This document shows positions 47,500-55,630 of a stretch of 58,905 bases of DNA, one piece after another. This DNA comes from Candidatus Collierbacteria bacterium (GTDB taxonomy: Bacteria; Patescibacteriota; Microgenomatia; UBA1400; JACPES01). The stretch spans positions 65,789-124,693 of the forward strand of contig JACRNH010000024.1 in NCBI GenBank assembly GCA_016219325.1. Reading direction: 5' to 3'. The notes under the pieces are model-generated. The model was not told where the DNA came from, ran no database searches, and saw only the letters and a program-made list of their open reading frames with translations. Position numbers and translations under genes: made by a program. Position 1 is the stretch's first letter, and each line of letters begins with the position of its first letter.

Positions 47500-48539
47500 A
47501 GCTAAGTTATTGGGGATACGGGACACCTTTTGGCGGATATGGCATTGCAAATATCCAGTGGATAAAACATTTATCCCGCCTTGGGGTTGACGTTTATTTT
47601 CATGGTCAGTTCGCTCCCCAACCCGGCACTCGTGAATGGCAAGCGCTAGACGATGAGGAGCGGGCTTTATTCGAGAAACCATTCGAGGTATGCAACGTCG
47701 GTCTGGTGGAAGCAACTCCGTGGCAGTTTCATCTTAATCGGTCAAAAATCAAGATCGCCAACACGATGGCGGAAGCGGATAAATTGGGACCTGACTGGGT
47801 AAAAGCCTGCAACGGAATGGACCGGATTATCGTCCCTAATGAGTTCTATAAACAGGTTTTTCGGGGTTCCGGAGTGAGTGTCCCAATTACCGTTATCCCC
47901 CACGGCGTTGATACTGACAGATATGGTTTTATCATCCGCCGCGGCAAGCCGATTTTTACCTTTGGTTCTTGCGGCTACCTTAATGACCGCAAGGGGGCGT
48001 TGGAGCTGATTCAGGCGTTCGCCTCGGAATTTGACCAAGGCGAGCCGATCCGGCTTCGACTGCATTCTACTAACGGATATTTTGGTTACTACAAATATCT
48101 CTCTGACCCCCGGATTGAGGTTACTACTGATCTGTGGCATCCGGACGAGCTGGTGAAGTTTTACCACGATCTTGATTGTTTTGTGTTTCCCAGCCGGGCC
48201 GAAGGTGTGGGGTATCCGCCGCGGGAGGCAATGAGCACCGGCTTGCCGGTGATTCTGATGAATTACAGCGGGCTCTCTGACGTCGCGTCGCCGGATTTCT
48301 CGTATCCCCTGGAGCCGGACGGCTTCGAGGATCGGCCGGGGATGCTGGAGCAGCCGGGCAAGTGGGCCAGAATAGATATTCCCCAGATTATGTATTGGAT
48401 GCGCTACGTGTACCAACATAAGGGCGAAGCCAAAACTAAAGGAATTATTGCCTCTCAAATTATGAGACAGAAGTACGCCTGGCCGATTTGCGCTAAACGG
48501 CTAAAGGACTATTTGGAAAATATAGAGGAGCAGGCATGA
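47496..48539 (+). CDS. Phage-encoded GT4 glycosyltransferase
   Basis: 347 residues. YGTPFGGYGIANIQWIKHLSR (9-29) and IIVPNEFYKQVFRGSGV, the linker VIPHGVD (about 133-139), GSCGYLNDRKGALELIQAF, and FPSRAEGVGYPPREAMSTGLPVI give a complete GT-B fold; the EX7E is AEGVGYPPREA. It begins the cassette after the capsid. GTG start by overlap. It likely adds a sugar to a virion protein or host glycan; target unknown. Confidence 0.8.
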   Translation: MKLSYWGYGTPFGGYGIANIQWIKHLSRLGVDVYFHGQFAPQPGTREWQALDDEERALFEKPFEVCNVGLVEATPWQFHLNRSKIKIANTMAEADKLGPDWVKACNGMDRIIVPNEFYKQVFRGSGVSVPITVIPHGVDTDRYGFIIRRGKPIFTFGSCGYLNDRKGALELIQAFASEFDQGEPIRLRLHSTNGYFGYYKYLSDPRIEVTTDLWHPDELVKFYHDLDCFVFPSRAEGVGYPPREAMSTGLPVILMNYSGLSDVASPDFSYPLEPDGFEDRPGMLEQPGKWARIDIPQIMYWMRYVYQHKGEAKTKGIIASQIMRQKYAWPICAKRLKDYLENIEEQA

Positions 48540-48901
48540 AATGTCCTAAATGCAATAAAGAGCCGGCGATAATTCATACACAGCTTGGGGTTCTTCCCGG
48601 CAGGAAATGCCAGGCGCGGTACCTGCGGGAGAGAATTCCGCCGGGAGGGCGCCGATCCGTGGAAAGCAGGCTGCGGGAGTACGCTACTCCGTTCTGGAAA
48701 ATAATGGGGCTGGCGCCGAAACCCAAGGAAATCGAGGCCGAGAGGCGGATGAAGTGGGCCGGGAAAACATATCTGGACGTCCAGCGGGAACGGTTAGCCG
48801 GCGCCAAACAAACATTTGATTCCACTCCTCTCAAGAGAAAACTCCTAGCCGGGAAACTGGTGTCAAAAAGCAAACCGACCTATGAAAAGAGGCAGCCATG
48901 A
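48536..48901 (+). CDS. Zinc-ribbon protein within the glycan cassette
   Basis: 121 residues. N-terminal CPKCNKEP is half a zinc ribbon (a single CxxC plus a later Cys in GRKCQ). The rest is basic: RRSVESRLREYATPFWKIMG and a Lys-rich tail. ATGA couplings with both neighbours keep it in the operon. Not recognised; may be a scaffold or regulatory partner. Confidence 0.5.
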   Translation: MKCPKCNKEPAIIHTQLGVLPGRKCQARYLRERIPPGGRRSVESRLREYATPFWKIMGLAPKPKEIEAERRMKWAGKTYLDVQRERLAGAKQTFDSTPLKRKLLAGKLVSKSKPTYEKRQP

Positions 48902-49611
48902 AATTGTTAGTGACCGGCGGATCGGGATTGATGGGGAAAACATTGCAGCCGTTATGGCCGGCGGATTGGACCGTGGCCGCGCCAACGCGCGAAGAGCTGG
49001 ATGTCACCAAGCGGGAATCTATCAAGGCGGCGGTCAAGAAGTACGCGCCGGAGGTCGTCCTGCATTTGGCGGCGTTTACCGACGTGGCCGCGGCCGAATA
49101 TAGAAAGAAACTCGCGTTTACCACCAATGTTTATGGGACCAAAGAACTGGCGCTGCGAAGCCCATTATTTATTTACTTATCCACGGAATACGTTTTTGAC
49201 GGCGAGCGGGGAGGTTATCACGAGGGGGCGATCCCCAATCCGGTCAACTTCTACGCCTTGACAAAACTGCTGGGAGAGTACTCGGCCAGAGCCGCCAGAA
49301 GATACTGCGTCATCCGAACGCTGTTTAAGCCGCGGCCGTATGAACATCCGATGGTCCCGACCGACATGTGGACGTCGGGAGATTACGTTGACGTGATCGC
49401 TAAAAAGCTGATTGTCGCCCTCGCCCACGCCCAAGACCTGCCCAAAACGCTCCATATCGGCACCGGCCGGAAAAGTCTGTTGGAGCTGGCACGGCAGACA
49501 CGGAAAGACGTTGCGGCCGGATCGCGCCTGTCTCTGCCGGTGCGGCTGCCGCGGGACACCAGTTTGGATACTTTGCAGTGGGACATGTTGAAATGGGAGG
49601 TAAAAGAATGA
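48898..49611 (+). CDS. RmlD-like NAD(P)-dependent sugar reductase/epimerase
   Basis: 237 residues, short-chain dehydrogenase like dTDP-4-dehydrorhamnose reductase. TGGSGLMGKTLQP (6-18) is the nucleotide site, LDVTKRESIKAAV, HLAAFTDVAAAE, STEYVFDGERGGYHEG and the catalytic YALTK follow. It is shorter than typical RmlD (about 290). With the aminotransferase next to it, it may make a deoxyamino sugar nucleotide. ATGA coupling upstream. Confidence 0.75.
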   Translation: MKLLVTGGSGLMGKTLQPLWPADWTVAAPTREELDVTKRESIKAAVKKYAPEVVLHLAAFTDVAAAEYRKKLAFTTNVYGTKELALRSPLFIYLSTEYVFDGERGGYHEGAIPNPVNFYALTKLLGEYSARAARRYCVIRTLFKPRPYEHPMVPTDMWTSGDYVDVIAKKLIVALAHAQDLPKTLHIGTGRKSLLELARQTRKDVAAGSRLSLPVRLPRDTSLDTLQWDMLKWEVKE

Positions 49612-50684
49612 TCCCGGTCCTGGCGCCGACCTCATCTTCGAGGGTTGAAGAATTGACGCTGGAAGTTCTGCGGAGCGGTTGGTGGGGATACGGACCCAAG
49701 AGTAAACAGTTGGAGGTTGACTTTGCCAAGTATGTCGGCACCAAGTACGCCATCGGGACAAATTCCGGGACGGCAGCCCTCGACTTATGTTTGAAGGTAT
49801 ATGGGATAAGGGGTGGTGAGTTAATAACTACCCCGATGACTTTCGTGGCCGACGCCATTGTCGGCGAATGGAATGGCATGGATGTAACCTTTGCGGATAT
49901 TGAAGAAAACAGCCTAAATCTCGACCCGAAAGCTGTTATCGTTACTCCTCAAACAAAAGCGATTATCGCGGTTGACAGTCATGGGAGGTTGGCTAACTTC
50001 AAGGAGTTACGCAAGAAATTTAAGGGCTTGATTATTGAAGACGCGGCCCACGCCATGTACACGCCCGGAGCCGGGGAAGGCGGGGATATTACCATCTGGT
50101 CGTTTCAGGCGGTCAAGTCGCTGCCGGCCGGAGACGGCGGGATGATTACCACCAACGATGAGGCGATATTCAAGAAACTACGGACGCTCACGTGGTTAGG
50201 GGTTGAGAAGCATACCTACGACCGGGTGGGGAAAGTCAGCTATTCGTGGGATTACGATATTACCCAATCTCAAGGCACAAAATCTTATATGAACGATTTG
50301 ACCGCGGCGATTGTTCTGGGCCAGCTGGAGCGGCTGGACGAGATGACTGCCAAAAGGCGGGCGATCCAGTCGGTCTACAACGAGGCGTTTCGAGAGATGA
50401 AGCAGATAAAATTACCGATGTATTCGCACACGTGTCAGTACTACACCATGCAGTGCGAACGCCGCGACGAGTTAAGCAATTACTTGGCAGACAACGGGAT
50501 TGCTACCAGCGTCCATTTCAAACCGCTGTCAGAGATGACTTACTGGAAAAAAGCGATCAAGCGGCCGCTGCCGGTGACGGAGCGGGTTTGGCCCAAGCTG
50601 TTAACTCTGCCGGTTCACGACGGCCTGAAATGGACGGAAGCAGAATTGATTATTAAACGCGTCAAGGAGTTTTATGGCAAATAA
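49608..50684 (+). CDS. DegT/DnrJ/EryC1/StrS sugar aminotransferase
   Basis: 358 residues, PLP-dependent transamination of a keto-sugar nucleotide. SGWWGYGPKSKQLEVDF and GTNSGTAALDLCLKV near the N-terminus, DAAHAMYTPGAGEGG, the PLP lysine in SFQAVKSLPAGDGGMIT, and SYMNDLTAAIVLGQLERL are all family landmarks. ATG 49608 follows GGGAGG at the right distance; an earlier ATG (49578) overlaps the reductase. Works with the RmlD-like enzyme. Confidence 0.85.
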   Translation: MIPVLAPTSSSRVEELTLEVLRSGWWGYGPKSKQLEVDFAKYVGTKYAIGTNSGTAALDLCLKVYGIRGGELITTPMTFVADAIVGEWNGMDVTFADIEENSLNLDPKAVIVTPQTKAIIAVDSHGRLANFKELRKKFKGLIIEDAAHAMYTPGAGEGGDITIWSFQAVKSLPAGDGGMITTNDEAIFKKLRTLTWLGVEKHTYDRVGKVSYSWDYDITQSQGTKSYMNDLTAAIVLGQLERLDEMTAKRRAIQSVYNEAFREMKQIKLPMYSHTCQYYTMQCERRDELSNYLADNGIATSVHFKPLSEMTYWKKAIKRPLPVTERVWPKLLTLPVHDGLKWTEAELIIKRVKEFYGK

Positions 50685-51579
50685 GATTTTATTGTTTTAC
50701 CGCCACTTTCCCGTGGCCATGGGCCGATACATCCACTGGGCGTTGGAGGAGTTGGGATACAATGTCTTTTCTTGCGGTCCTTACTCCGGCAGCAAGATAC
50801 CCTGGGGCGAGCAATTTGATTACCCGGAGTACATGTTCCCCCCGGACCTGGAGCTGCCCGACGGCAATCTGCCCATCGGCGAAGCCATCCGCCAAGCGGA
50901 ACAGAAAGGATTTTATCCAGATTTCATCATCCAAGCCGCCGACACTGTTTGTCTGGAAGGCAAAGCCCCGATGAAGAATATCGTCATCGGCACCGATCCC
51001 CATGTGGTTGATTACCATCCGGCGATAAAAAACGCCGATGTCTACGTGTCAATGCAGAAACATTACCTGAAAGATTATCCCCAAGGCAGTTTATGGATGC
51101 CGTATGGCTTTGATCCGAATATCCATAAGTACCTGCCTAACGAGCGGTTCCAATACCACGTGGTATTTTGCGGCCTGCAATATCCCCAGCGGAAAGAGGC
51201 GCTGCGGCGGATTGAAGATCACGGGTGGAAAGTGTATTGCGGCTTGGGTCATATTTACGAGATGTACACTAAAGTGTACAACTCGGGGATGATCGCTTTT
51301 AACTGGTCCTCGAAACAGGACCTGCCGGCCAGGTTCTGGGAGGGGCTGGGGATGCGCCGCTGTGTTCTGACCAATCGGGTTCCCGATCTCCATGACATCC
51401 CCCTGGAAGAAGGAGTGGACTACATCGCCTTTTCCGATATGGATGAGGCGGTGGAAAAAGCCGACTATTACTTGAAACGGCCGGAGGCGTTATTCCAGAT
51501 CGCCAATAACGGCTACAAAAAGAGCAAAAACTTCACTTGGAAAAAGCGGGTAGCCGCAATGTTTAAGGAGGCGTTATGA
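50674..51579 (+). CDS. CgeB/YkvP-like glycosyltransferase
   Basis: 301 residues. N-terminal FYRHFPVAMGRYIHWALEEL, then DPHVVDYHPAIKNADVYVSMQ and YLPNERFQYHVVFCG mid-way. The C-terminal half KVYNSGMIAFNWSSKQDLPARFWEGLGMRR and VDYIAFSDMDEAVEKADYYL is the glyco_transf_1_2 (PF13524) pattern of spore-coat CgeB-type enzymes. Overlaps the aminotransferase by 11 bases. Substrate unknown. Confidence 0.75.
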   Translation: MANKILLFYRHFPVAMGRYIHWALEELGYNVFSCGPYSGSKIPWGEQFDYPEYMFPPDLELPDGNLPIGEAIRQAEQKGFYPDFIIQAADTVCLEGKAPMKNIVIGTDPHVVDYHPAIKNADVYVSMQKHYLKDYPQGSLWMPYGFDPNIHKYLPNERFQYHVVFCGLQYPQRKEALRRIEDHGWKVYCGLGHIYEMYTKVYNSGMIAFNWSSKQDLPARFWEGLGMRRCVLTNRVPDLHDIPLEEGVDYIAFSDMDEAVEKADYYLKRPEALFQIANNGYKKSKNFTWKKRVAAMFKEAL

Positions 51580-52145
51580 GGGATTACAGCCGGATAGACG
51601 AGTATCTGGACAATCTGGCGGCCGATATTTATCCCCAGCCGCCGGACGACATGCACCGGAATCAAACCAAAGATGTGTTCTATACCTGGATTGCCCAGCG
51701 AGTTGGGGGGATTAAGACCGCTTTGGACGTCGGCTGCGGCCAAGGAGTTGCTTTCCCGTTCTTTGCCGAATTGGGAATACAGGTGACCGGAATCACCCTG
51801 GGGCCGGATTACGACGTCTGCAAGTCGCTGGGGCTGGACGTGAAGCCGCAAGACATGCACTTTCTTCAGTGGGAAGCCGGCAGTTTTGACCTGGTATTCG
51901 CCCGCCACGTTTTGGAACATTCCCCGGCGCCGCTTTTGGCCCTAATGGAGTGGAAGAGGGTATCGAAGCGCTACTGCGTGGTAGTGGTCCCCCATCATTC
52001 TCACGTCGCGCAAGGTGGAATAAACCACTACTACATGCTCAATCCGATCCAATGGAAGGTTCTATTTAAGCGAGCCGGGTGGGTTCTTGTCCACGAAGAT
52101 TATTCCGATCCGTCGGAACACAGATTTTTATTGGAGAAGCAATGA
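51576..52145 (+). CDS. SAM-dependent methyltransferase (class I)
   Basis: 189 residues. ALDVGCGQGVAFPFF (about 49-63) is motif I, GSFDLVFARHVLEHS is motifs II/III, and INHYYMLNPIQWKVLFKRAGW follows as in sugar or small-molecule methyltransferases. ATGA overlaps on both sides. It may methylate a sugar of the glycan made by this cassette. Confidence 0.8.
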   Translation: MRDYSRIDEYLDNLAADIYPQPPDDMHRNQTKDVFYTWIAQRVGGIKTALDVGCGQGVAFPFFAELGIQVTGITLGPDYDVCKSLGLDVKPQDMHFLQWEAGSFDLVFARHVLEHSPAPLLALMEWKRVSKRYCVVVVPHHSHVAQGGINHYYMLNPIQWKVLFKRAGWVLVHEDYSDPSEHRFLLEKQ

Positions 52146-54157
52146 AAACATCTCTGATTATCCCGTTATGGAACCACTTGGAAGACTTGACGAAACCATT
52201 TGTTGCTTCACTGCTGGCCTGCCGCGGGGACTTCGAGTTAATTCTGGTTGACAACGGCAGCACCGATGGTACCGCCAAATATCTCAAACAGATTAAAGAC
52301 AAGCGGGTGGTGGTGGTTGAATCCAAGAAAAACCTGGGGTTCGGCGGCGGCAGTAATTTGGGATACCGGCGCGCCAAGGGGAATCAGATTTGTTTCCTAT
52401 CAAATGACGTTCTTATCCATGATAAAGACTGGATTTTGTTTTACCAAAAAGTAATTAACGAACACCCGAAATGGCTGATTGGGCCGATGTACGTGGATTA
52501 CAACGACCTGACGATGTTTCGCTTCAAGCATACCCCGTATATCGCCGGCTGGTGCATGTACGGCGCCAAGTCCATGTTTGACGCCGCGGTGGAAGATAAC
52601 CAGGTATTTGACGAATCCATGGGGCTGGCCTACTTCGAGGATGTGTTTCTGTCGGCCCGGCTGGCCGGGCTGGGATATACCTTGCGGGAAGTTCCGGCCG
52701 ACCTGGTTCACCTCGGGTCCAAGAGTTCGGATCAGATTGATATTACCGCCCAAATGAAGTTCGCCCAGCGCCAGTTCTATAACCGGATGACGATGCTGGA
52801 CTTGGAGAGGCGGAGGACAAAGAGAATCGTCTTTTTTGCCGCCGGAGTCCCGTATCCGTTTACAGACGGAGACTTTGAGGAGAAGGGAGTCGGGGGAGCG
52901 GAGTCAGCCTTGATCTTGTTGTCCCGGACTCTGGCCGGAATGGGCTATCGGGTAGAAATATACAACCGGACGACAAAAGCCGGAACTTTCGGCGGGGTGT
53001 ATTACGACCATATTGACAACTTCAGGGCGACTGATTACTGTGATGTATTCGTTCTCTTCCGGTCATTCCACCAGTCGCTGCATCAGGTCAACGCCATTAC
53101 CAAGATATTTTGGAGCTGCGACCAGTACACCGACCCGGAGGGAATCTGGAACGCGGCGGTGTTTCCCAAGGTTGATAAAACGGTGTGTATTTCGCCGTAT
53201 CACCAAAAGTTTTTAGACCGCCATTATTTAACCAAGGGGAAAACCGCCACCATAGATTTAGGCGTCAATTGGCCGGATTATCAGCAGTCGCTTCCCAAAG
53301 AAAAAGGCAAGGCCATTTTCTGTTCGGTGCCGCGCCGGGGCTTGGCGGAGCTGGCAAAAATGGTTCCGGAAATTAAGAAAAAAGTCCCGGATTTTAACCT
53401 GGTGATTACCTCCGATTACCGGCTGTGGGGACAAGAAGACCCGATGAACGGCGAATTTAGGGATATGTTTAAGAATTTACCCTATGTTGAATTCCTGGGA
53501 AAGATCCCCAGAAAAGAACTGGTTTTCCACCAAAAAACCAGTCAGGTTATGGCATATCCCAGCAATTACGAGGAGTGCTTCTGCATCGCCGCCATGGAGT
53601 GCATGGCGGCCGGGGCCGTGCCGGTAACTTCGGACTTGGGGGCTTTGTCCACTACGGTCGGCGGCGGCGGGGTTCGGTTATCTAATAGAGACCTCGGCAA
53701 GAAATTCGTAGACTCGGTGGCGAGACTATTAACCGACGAATCCGTCCGGGGGCAATACGAAGCCAAGGGCAGAGAAATAGCCAAACAGCACGACTGGAAA
53801 TTGATTGCTAAAGAATGGGTAGAACTAATCAATAATATGGAACAAGATTTGAAACAGCCAAGCGTCAGCAAGATATTTTGTAAGGAGTGCGGCCGGTCAA
53901 TGCCGAACAGCTATCTATTGAATCGGCATATCGCCGCCAAACACGCGGTAGGACAAGCCGCTCCGCCAGCCGGCGGACCGGCCGGCAATGGAGCGGTAGA
54001 ACTGCCTAAAACAGTACTTTTGCGTTTCAAACAGCCGGTAGAGTGCTGCGTTAACGGCCGGAAGTTCGCCGGAGACGCTATAGAAGTTCCTTTTGAATAC
54101 GTTCCTTCGGTAGTTGAAATCATCAAAACCGCGTACGGACCGGAGGTCATGGCCTAG
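52142..54157 (+). CDS. GT2-GT4 fusion glycosyltransferase with a C-terminal zinc finger
   Basis: 671 residues from ATG 52142. Domain 1 (1-225): GT2, with LIIPLWNHLEDL, LVDNGSTDGT and LGFGGGSNLGYRRAKG and FLSNDVLIHD. Domain 2 (about 230-570): GT4, with GVGGAESALILLSRTLAGMG, CISPYHQKFLDRHY, YEECFCIAAMECMAAGAVPV (EX7E type). Domain 3 (about 575-610): FCKECGRSMPNSYLLNRHIA, a C2H2 finger, then a Pro/Gly linker and a small beta domain. Its TAG stop is part of a 12-base motif. An all-in-one enzyme making at least two linkages. Confidence 0.8.
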   Translation: MKTSLIIPLWNHLEDLTKPFVASLLACRGDFELILVDNGSTDGTAKYLKQIKDKRVVVVESKKNLGFGGGSNLGYRRAKGNQICFLSNDVLIHDKDWILFYQKVINEHPKWLIGPMYVDYNDLTMFRFKHTPYIAGWCMYGAKSMFDAAVEDNQVFDESMGLAYFEDVFLSARLAGLGYTLREVPADLVHLGSKSSDQIDITAQMKFAQRQFYNRMTMLDLERRRTKRIVFFAAGVPYPFTDGDFEEKGVGGAESALILLSRTLAGMGYRVEIYNRTTKAGTFGGVYYDHIDNFRATDYCDVFVLFRSFHQSLHQVNAITKIFWSCDQYTDPEGIWNAAVFPKVDKTVCISPYHQKFLDRHYLTKGKTATIDLGVNWPDYQQSLPKEKGKAIFCSVPRRGLAELAKMVPEIKKKVPDFNLVITSDYRLWGQEDPMNGEFRDMFKNLPYVEFLGKIPRKELVFHQKTSQVMAYPSNYEECFCIAAMECMAAGAVPVTSDLGALSTTVGGGGVRLSNRDLGKKFVDSVARLLTDESVRGQYEAKGREIAKQHDWKLIAKEWVELINNMEQDLKQPSVSKIFCKECGRSMPNSYLLNRHIAAKHAVGQAAPPAGGPAGNGAVELPKTVLLRFKQPVECCVNGRKFAGDAIEVPFEYVPSVVEIIKTAYGPEVMA

Positions 54158-54167
54158 TTATCTAATA
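54156..54167 (+). promoter_or_regulatory. 12-base motif AGTTATCTAATA closing the glycan cassette
   Basis: Exact copy overlapping the TAG stop of the fusion glycosyltransferase. The next ATG is only 3 bases away, closer than at any other copy. Confidence 0.7.
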
Positions 54168-54170
54168 GAT

Positions 54171-54455
54171 ATGTATACCGGAAGAGTTAAAAATACCAGC
54201 AAATACACTCTGCAGGAAGACGGTTCCCGCCACTTTGACGTGGAACTGGAAATCCTGGAGGGAGAAGAAGTCAAAGACGTCCGGCGGTTGAGCTTTCCGC
54301 TGGATACGTCAGAGAAGGAGATTAAAGAGGAGCTGAAAAAATACCTGGAAACATATAACAGCGACGCGGAATTGGCTATTAAAAACGTCGCCAGCGACGC
54401 CAGGGAAGCCAAAGCGGATAAAGTCGCGGAAAAATTAACCGGAGAAATCTTATGA
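54171..54455 (+). CDS. Small charged phage protein
   Basis: 94 residues: beta segments (SKYTLQEDGSRHFDVELEIL) then a Lys/Glu/Ala-rich helix. No ribosome site other than the motif next to it. ATGA overlap with the next gene. Probably a virion or assembly protein; not recognised. Confidence 0.5.
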   Translation: MYTGRVKNTSKYTLQEDGSRHFDVELEILEGEEVKDVRRLSFPLDTSEKEIKEELKKYLETYNSDAELAIKNVASDAREAKADKVAEKLTGEIL

Positions 54456-55039
54456 ATCTACTTAAAAAAATCTTATCAACCGGCAGGTTCAGGATCAGCC
54501 AAAACCTGGAGTTTGTCCTGCGGGGGGCCGACGGCCGGGTAAAACCGTTGTTTCAGGAAAATAAACTGGCGGTTTGGTTAATGAAATTAGGATTGCTGTC
54601 GCCGCGATTGGCTCACGTGCCATTGCTTTTTGGCCGGTGGGCACCGCTGAAAAAAATCTCCAATTTAGTCACTAACGCCGGAGCCGCCGGAGTGGCCTCC
54701 AGAATCAACGGCGCCGGGTCGGAGGCGGCATTTACTTATATTGCCGTTGGCACCGGCACCACCGCCGCCAGCGTCGCCGATACCACTCTTCAAACAGAAC
54801 TTGCGGCCAGCGGCCTCTCCCGCGCCTCCGCCACCGCCTCCCGAGTGACTACTGACGTGACCAATGACACGGCGCAACTGGTGGTTACATTCACGGTGAC
54901 CGGAACAGCGGCGGTGACGGAATCCGGGGCGCTTAATGCCGCGAGCGTAGGGGTGCTGTTGGCGCGACAAGTATTTTCGGCCATCAACGTCGTCAACGGC
55001 GATTCACTGCAGGTGACTTGGAAATTCGATGTGGACTAA
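54452..55039 (+). CDS. Beta-rich virion or tail protein
   Basis: 195 residues. A basic, helical N-terminus, then FTYIAVGTGTTAASVADTTL and a Thr/Ala/Val-rich beta C-terminus. The 'YIAVGTG...TxL' pattern is common in phage decoration and tail-tip proteins. Coupled to the upstream gene. Exact role unknown. Confidence 0.5.
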   Translation: MNLLKKILSTGRFRISQNLEFVLRGADGRVKPLFQENKLAVWLMKLGLLSPRLAHVPLLFGRWAPLKKISNLVTNAGAAGVASRINGAGSEAAFTYIAVGTGTTAASVADTTLQTELAASGLSRASATASRVTTDVTNDTAQLVVTFTVTGTAAVTESGALNAASVGVLLARQVFSAINVVNGDSLQVTWKFDVD

Positions 55040-55041
55040 AA

Positions 55042-55542
55042 ATGTTATATCTATTCTTCAATGGACCGGCGCCGACAACTGCGGCGCAAGCCGTTGTAAC
55101 CACGGGAACGGCGATAAAAACGCTGCTTCAAGTAAAGGGTGTTACGGCTCTTCAGTTCAAAATTAAGGAGTGGGGAATTTCTTTTGACGGTTCGGCGGCG
55201 GCCACGCCAATAAAATGCGAGCTTTTGGAAACAGGGACGGTTTTTGCGACAGTTACCGCAGCAGTCGCGGCCGACATCGTTGCGTTCGACGACCCCAACG
55301 CCCCGGCTTCCACCACCTACTTTTCGGTGGGAACAGCAGCCACGGGATATACCGCATCGGCAGAAGGAACAATTACGGCTTCACGGGTGTTTGACGCGCA
55401 ATTAGTCGCTCCCACAAATCAATATGTCAAACAATTCCCGCTGGGATTGGAACCAAGAGTAAACGCGGTCTCCGCTTTACGGATTCGGGTAACGGCAGGA
55501 GCGGCGGTTAACGCGTACTGTTATTGTTTACTAGAAGTTTAG
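55042..55542 (+). CDS. Beta-sandwich virion protein candidate
   Basis: 166 residues from ATG 55042. Ala/Thr/Val-rich with QFKIKEWGISFDGSAAATPI and LRIRVTAGAAVNAYCYCLLE. Resembles small phage structural proteins found near tail fibres. It ends just before a strong terminator. Confidence 0.45.
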   Translation: MLYLFFNGPAPTTAAQAVVTTGTAIKTLLQVKGVTALQFKIKEWGISFDGSAAATPIKCELLETGTVFATVTAAVAADIVAFDDPNAPASTTYFSVGTAATGYTASAEGTITASRVFDAQLVAPTNQYVKQFPLGLEPRVNAVSALRIRVTAGAAVNAYCYCLLEV

Positions 55543-55579
55543 ACATATAAAACAAACTTGGCAACATTTAGTTATGACC

Positions 55580-55625
55580 GGGTAGAGTAAAGAGTAGTTT
55601 TATCTACATCTACTCTACCCTTTTT
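55580..55625 (+). terminator. Intrinsic terminator
   Basis: GGGTAGAGTA (55580-55589) pairs perfectly with TACTCTACCC (55611-55620), followed by TTTTT. An inner GAGTAG/CTAC stem can also form. It separates the decoration genes from the receptor-binding candidate. Confidence 0.85.
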
Positions 55626-55630
55626 ATTTT

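Noticed and set aside
53677..53687. A further GTTATCTAATA inside the fusion glycosyltransferase gene
   Set aside because: It is within coding sequence (codons for R-L-S-N-R-D), one base differs from the 12-mer, and no start codon lies 33-38 bases downstream. A single near match by chance is plausible.
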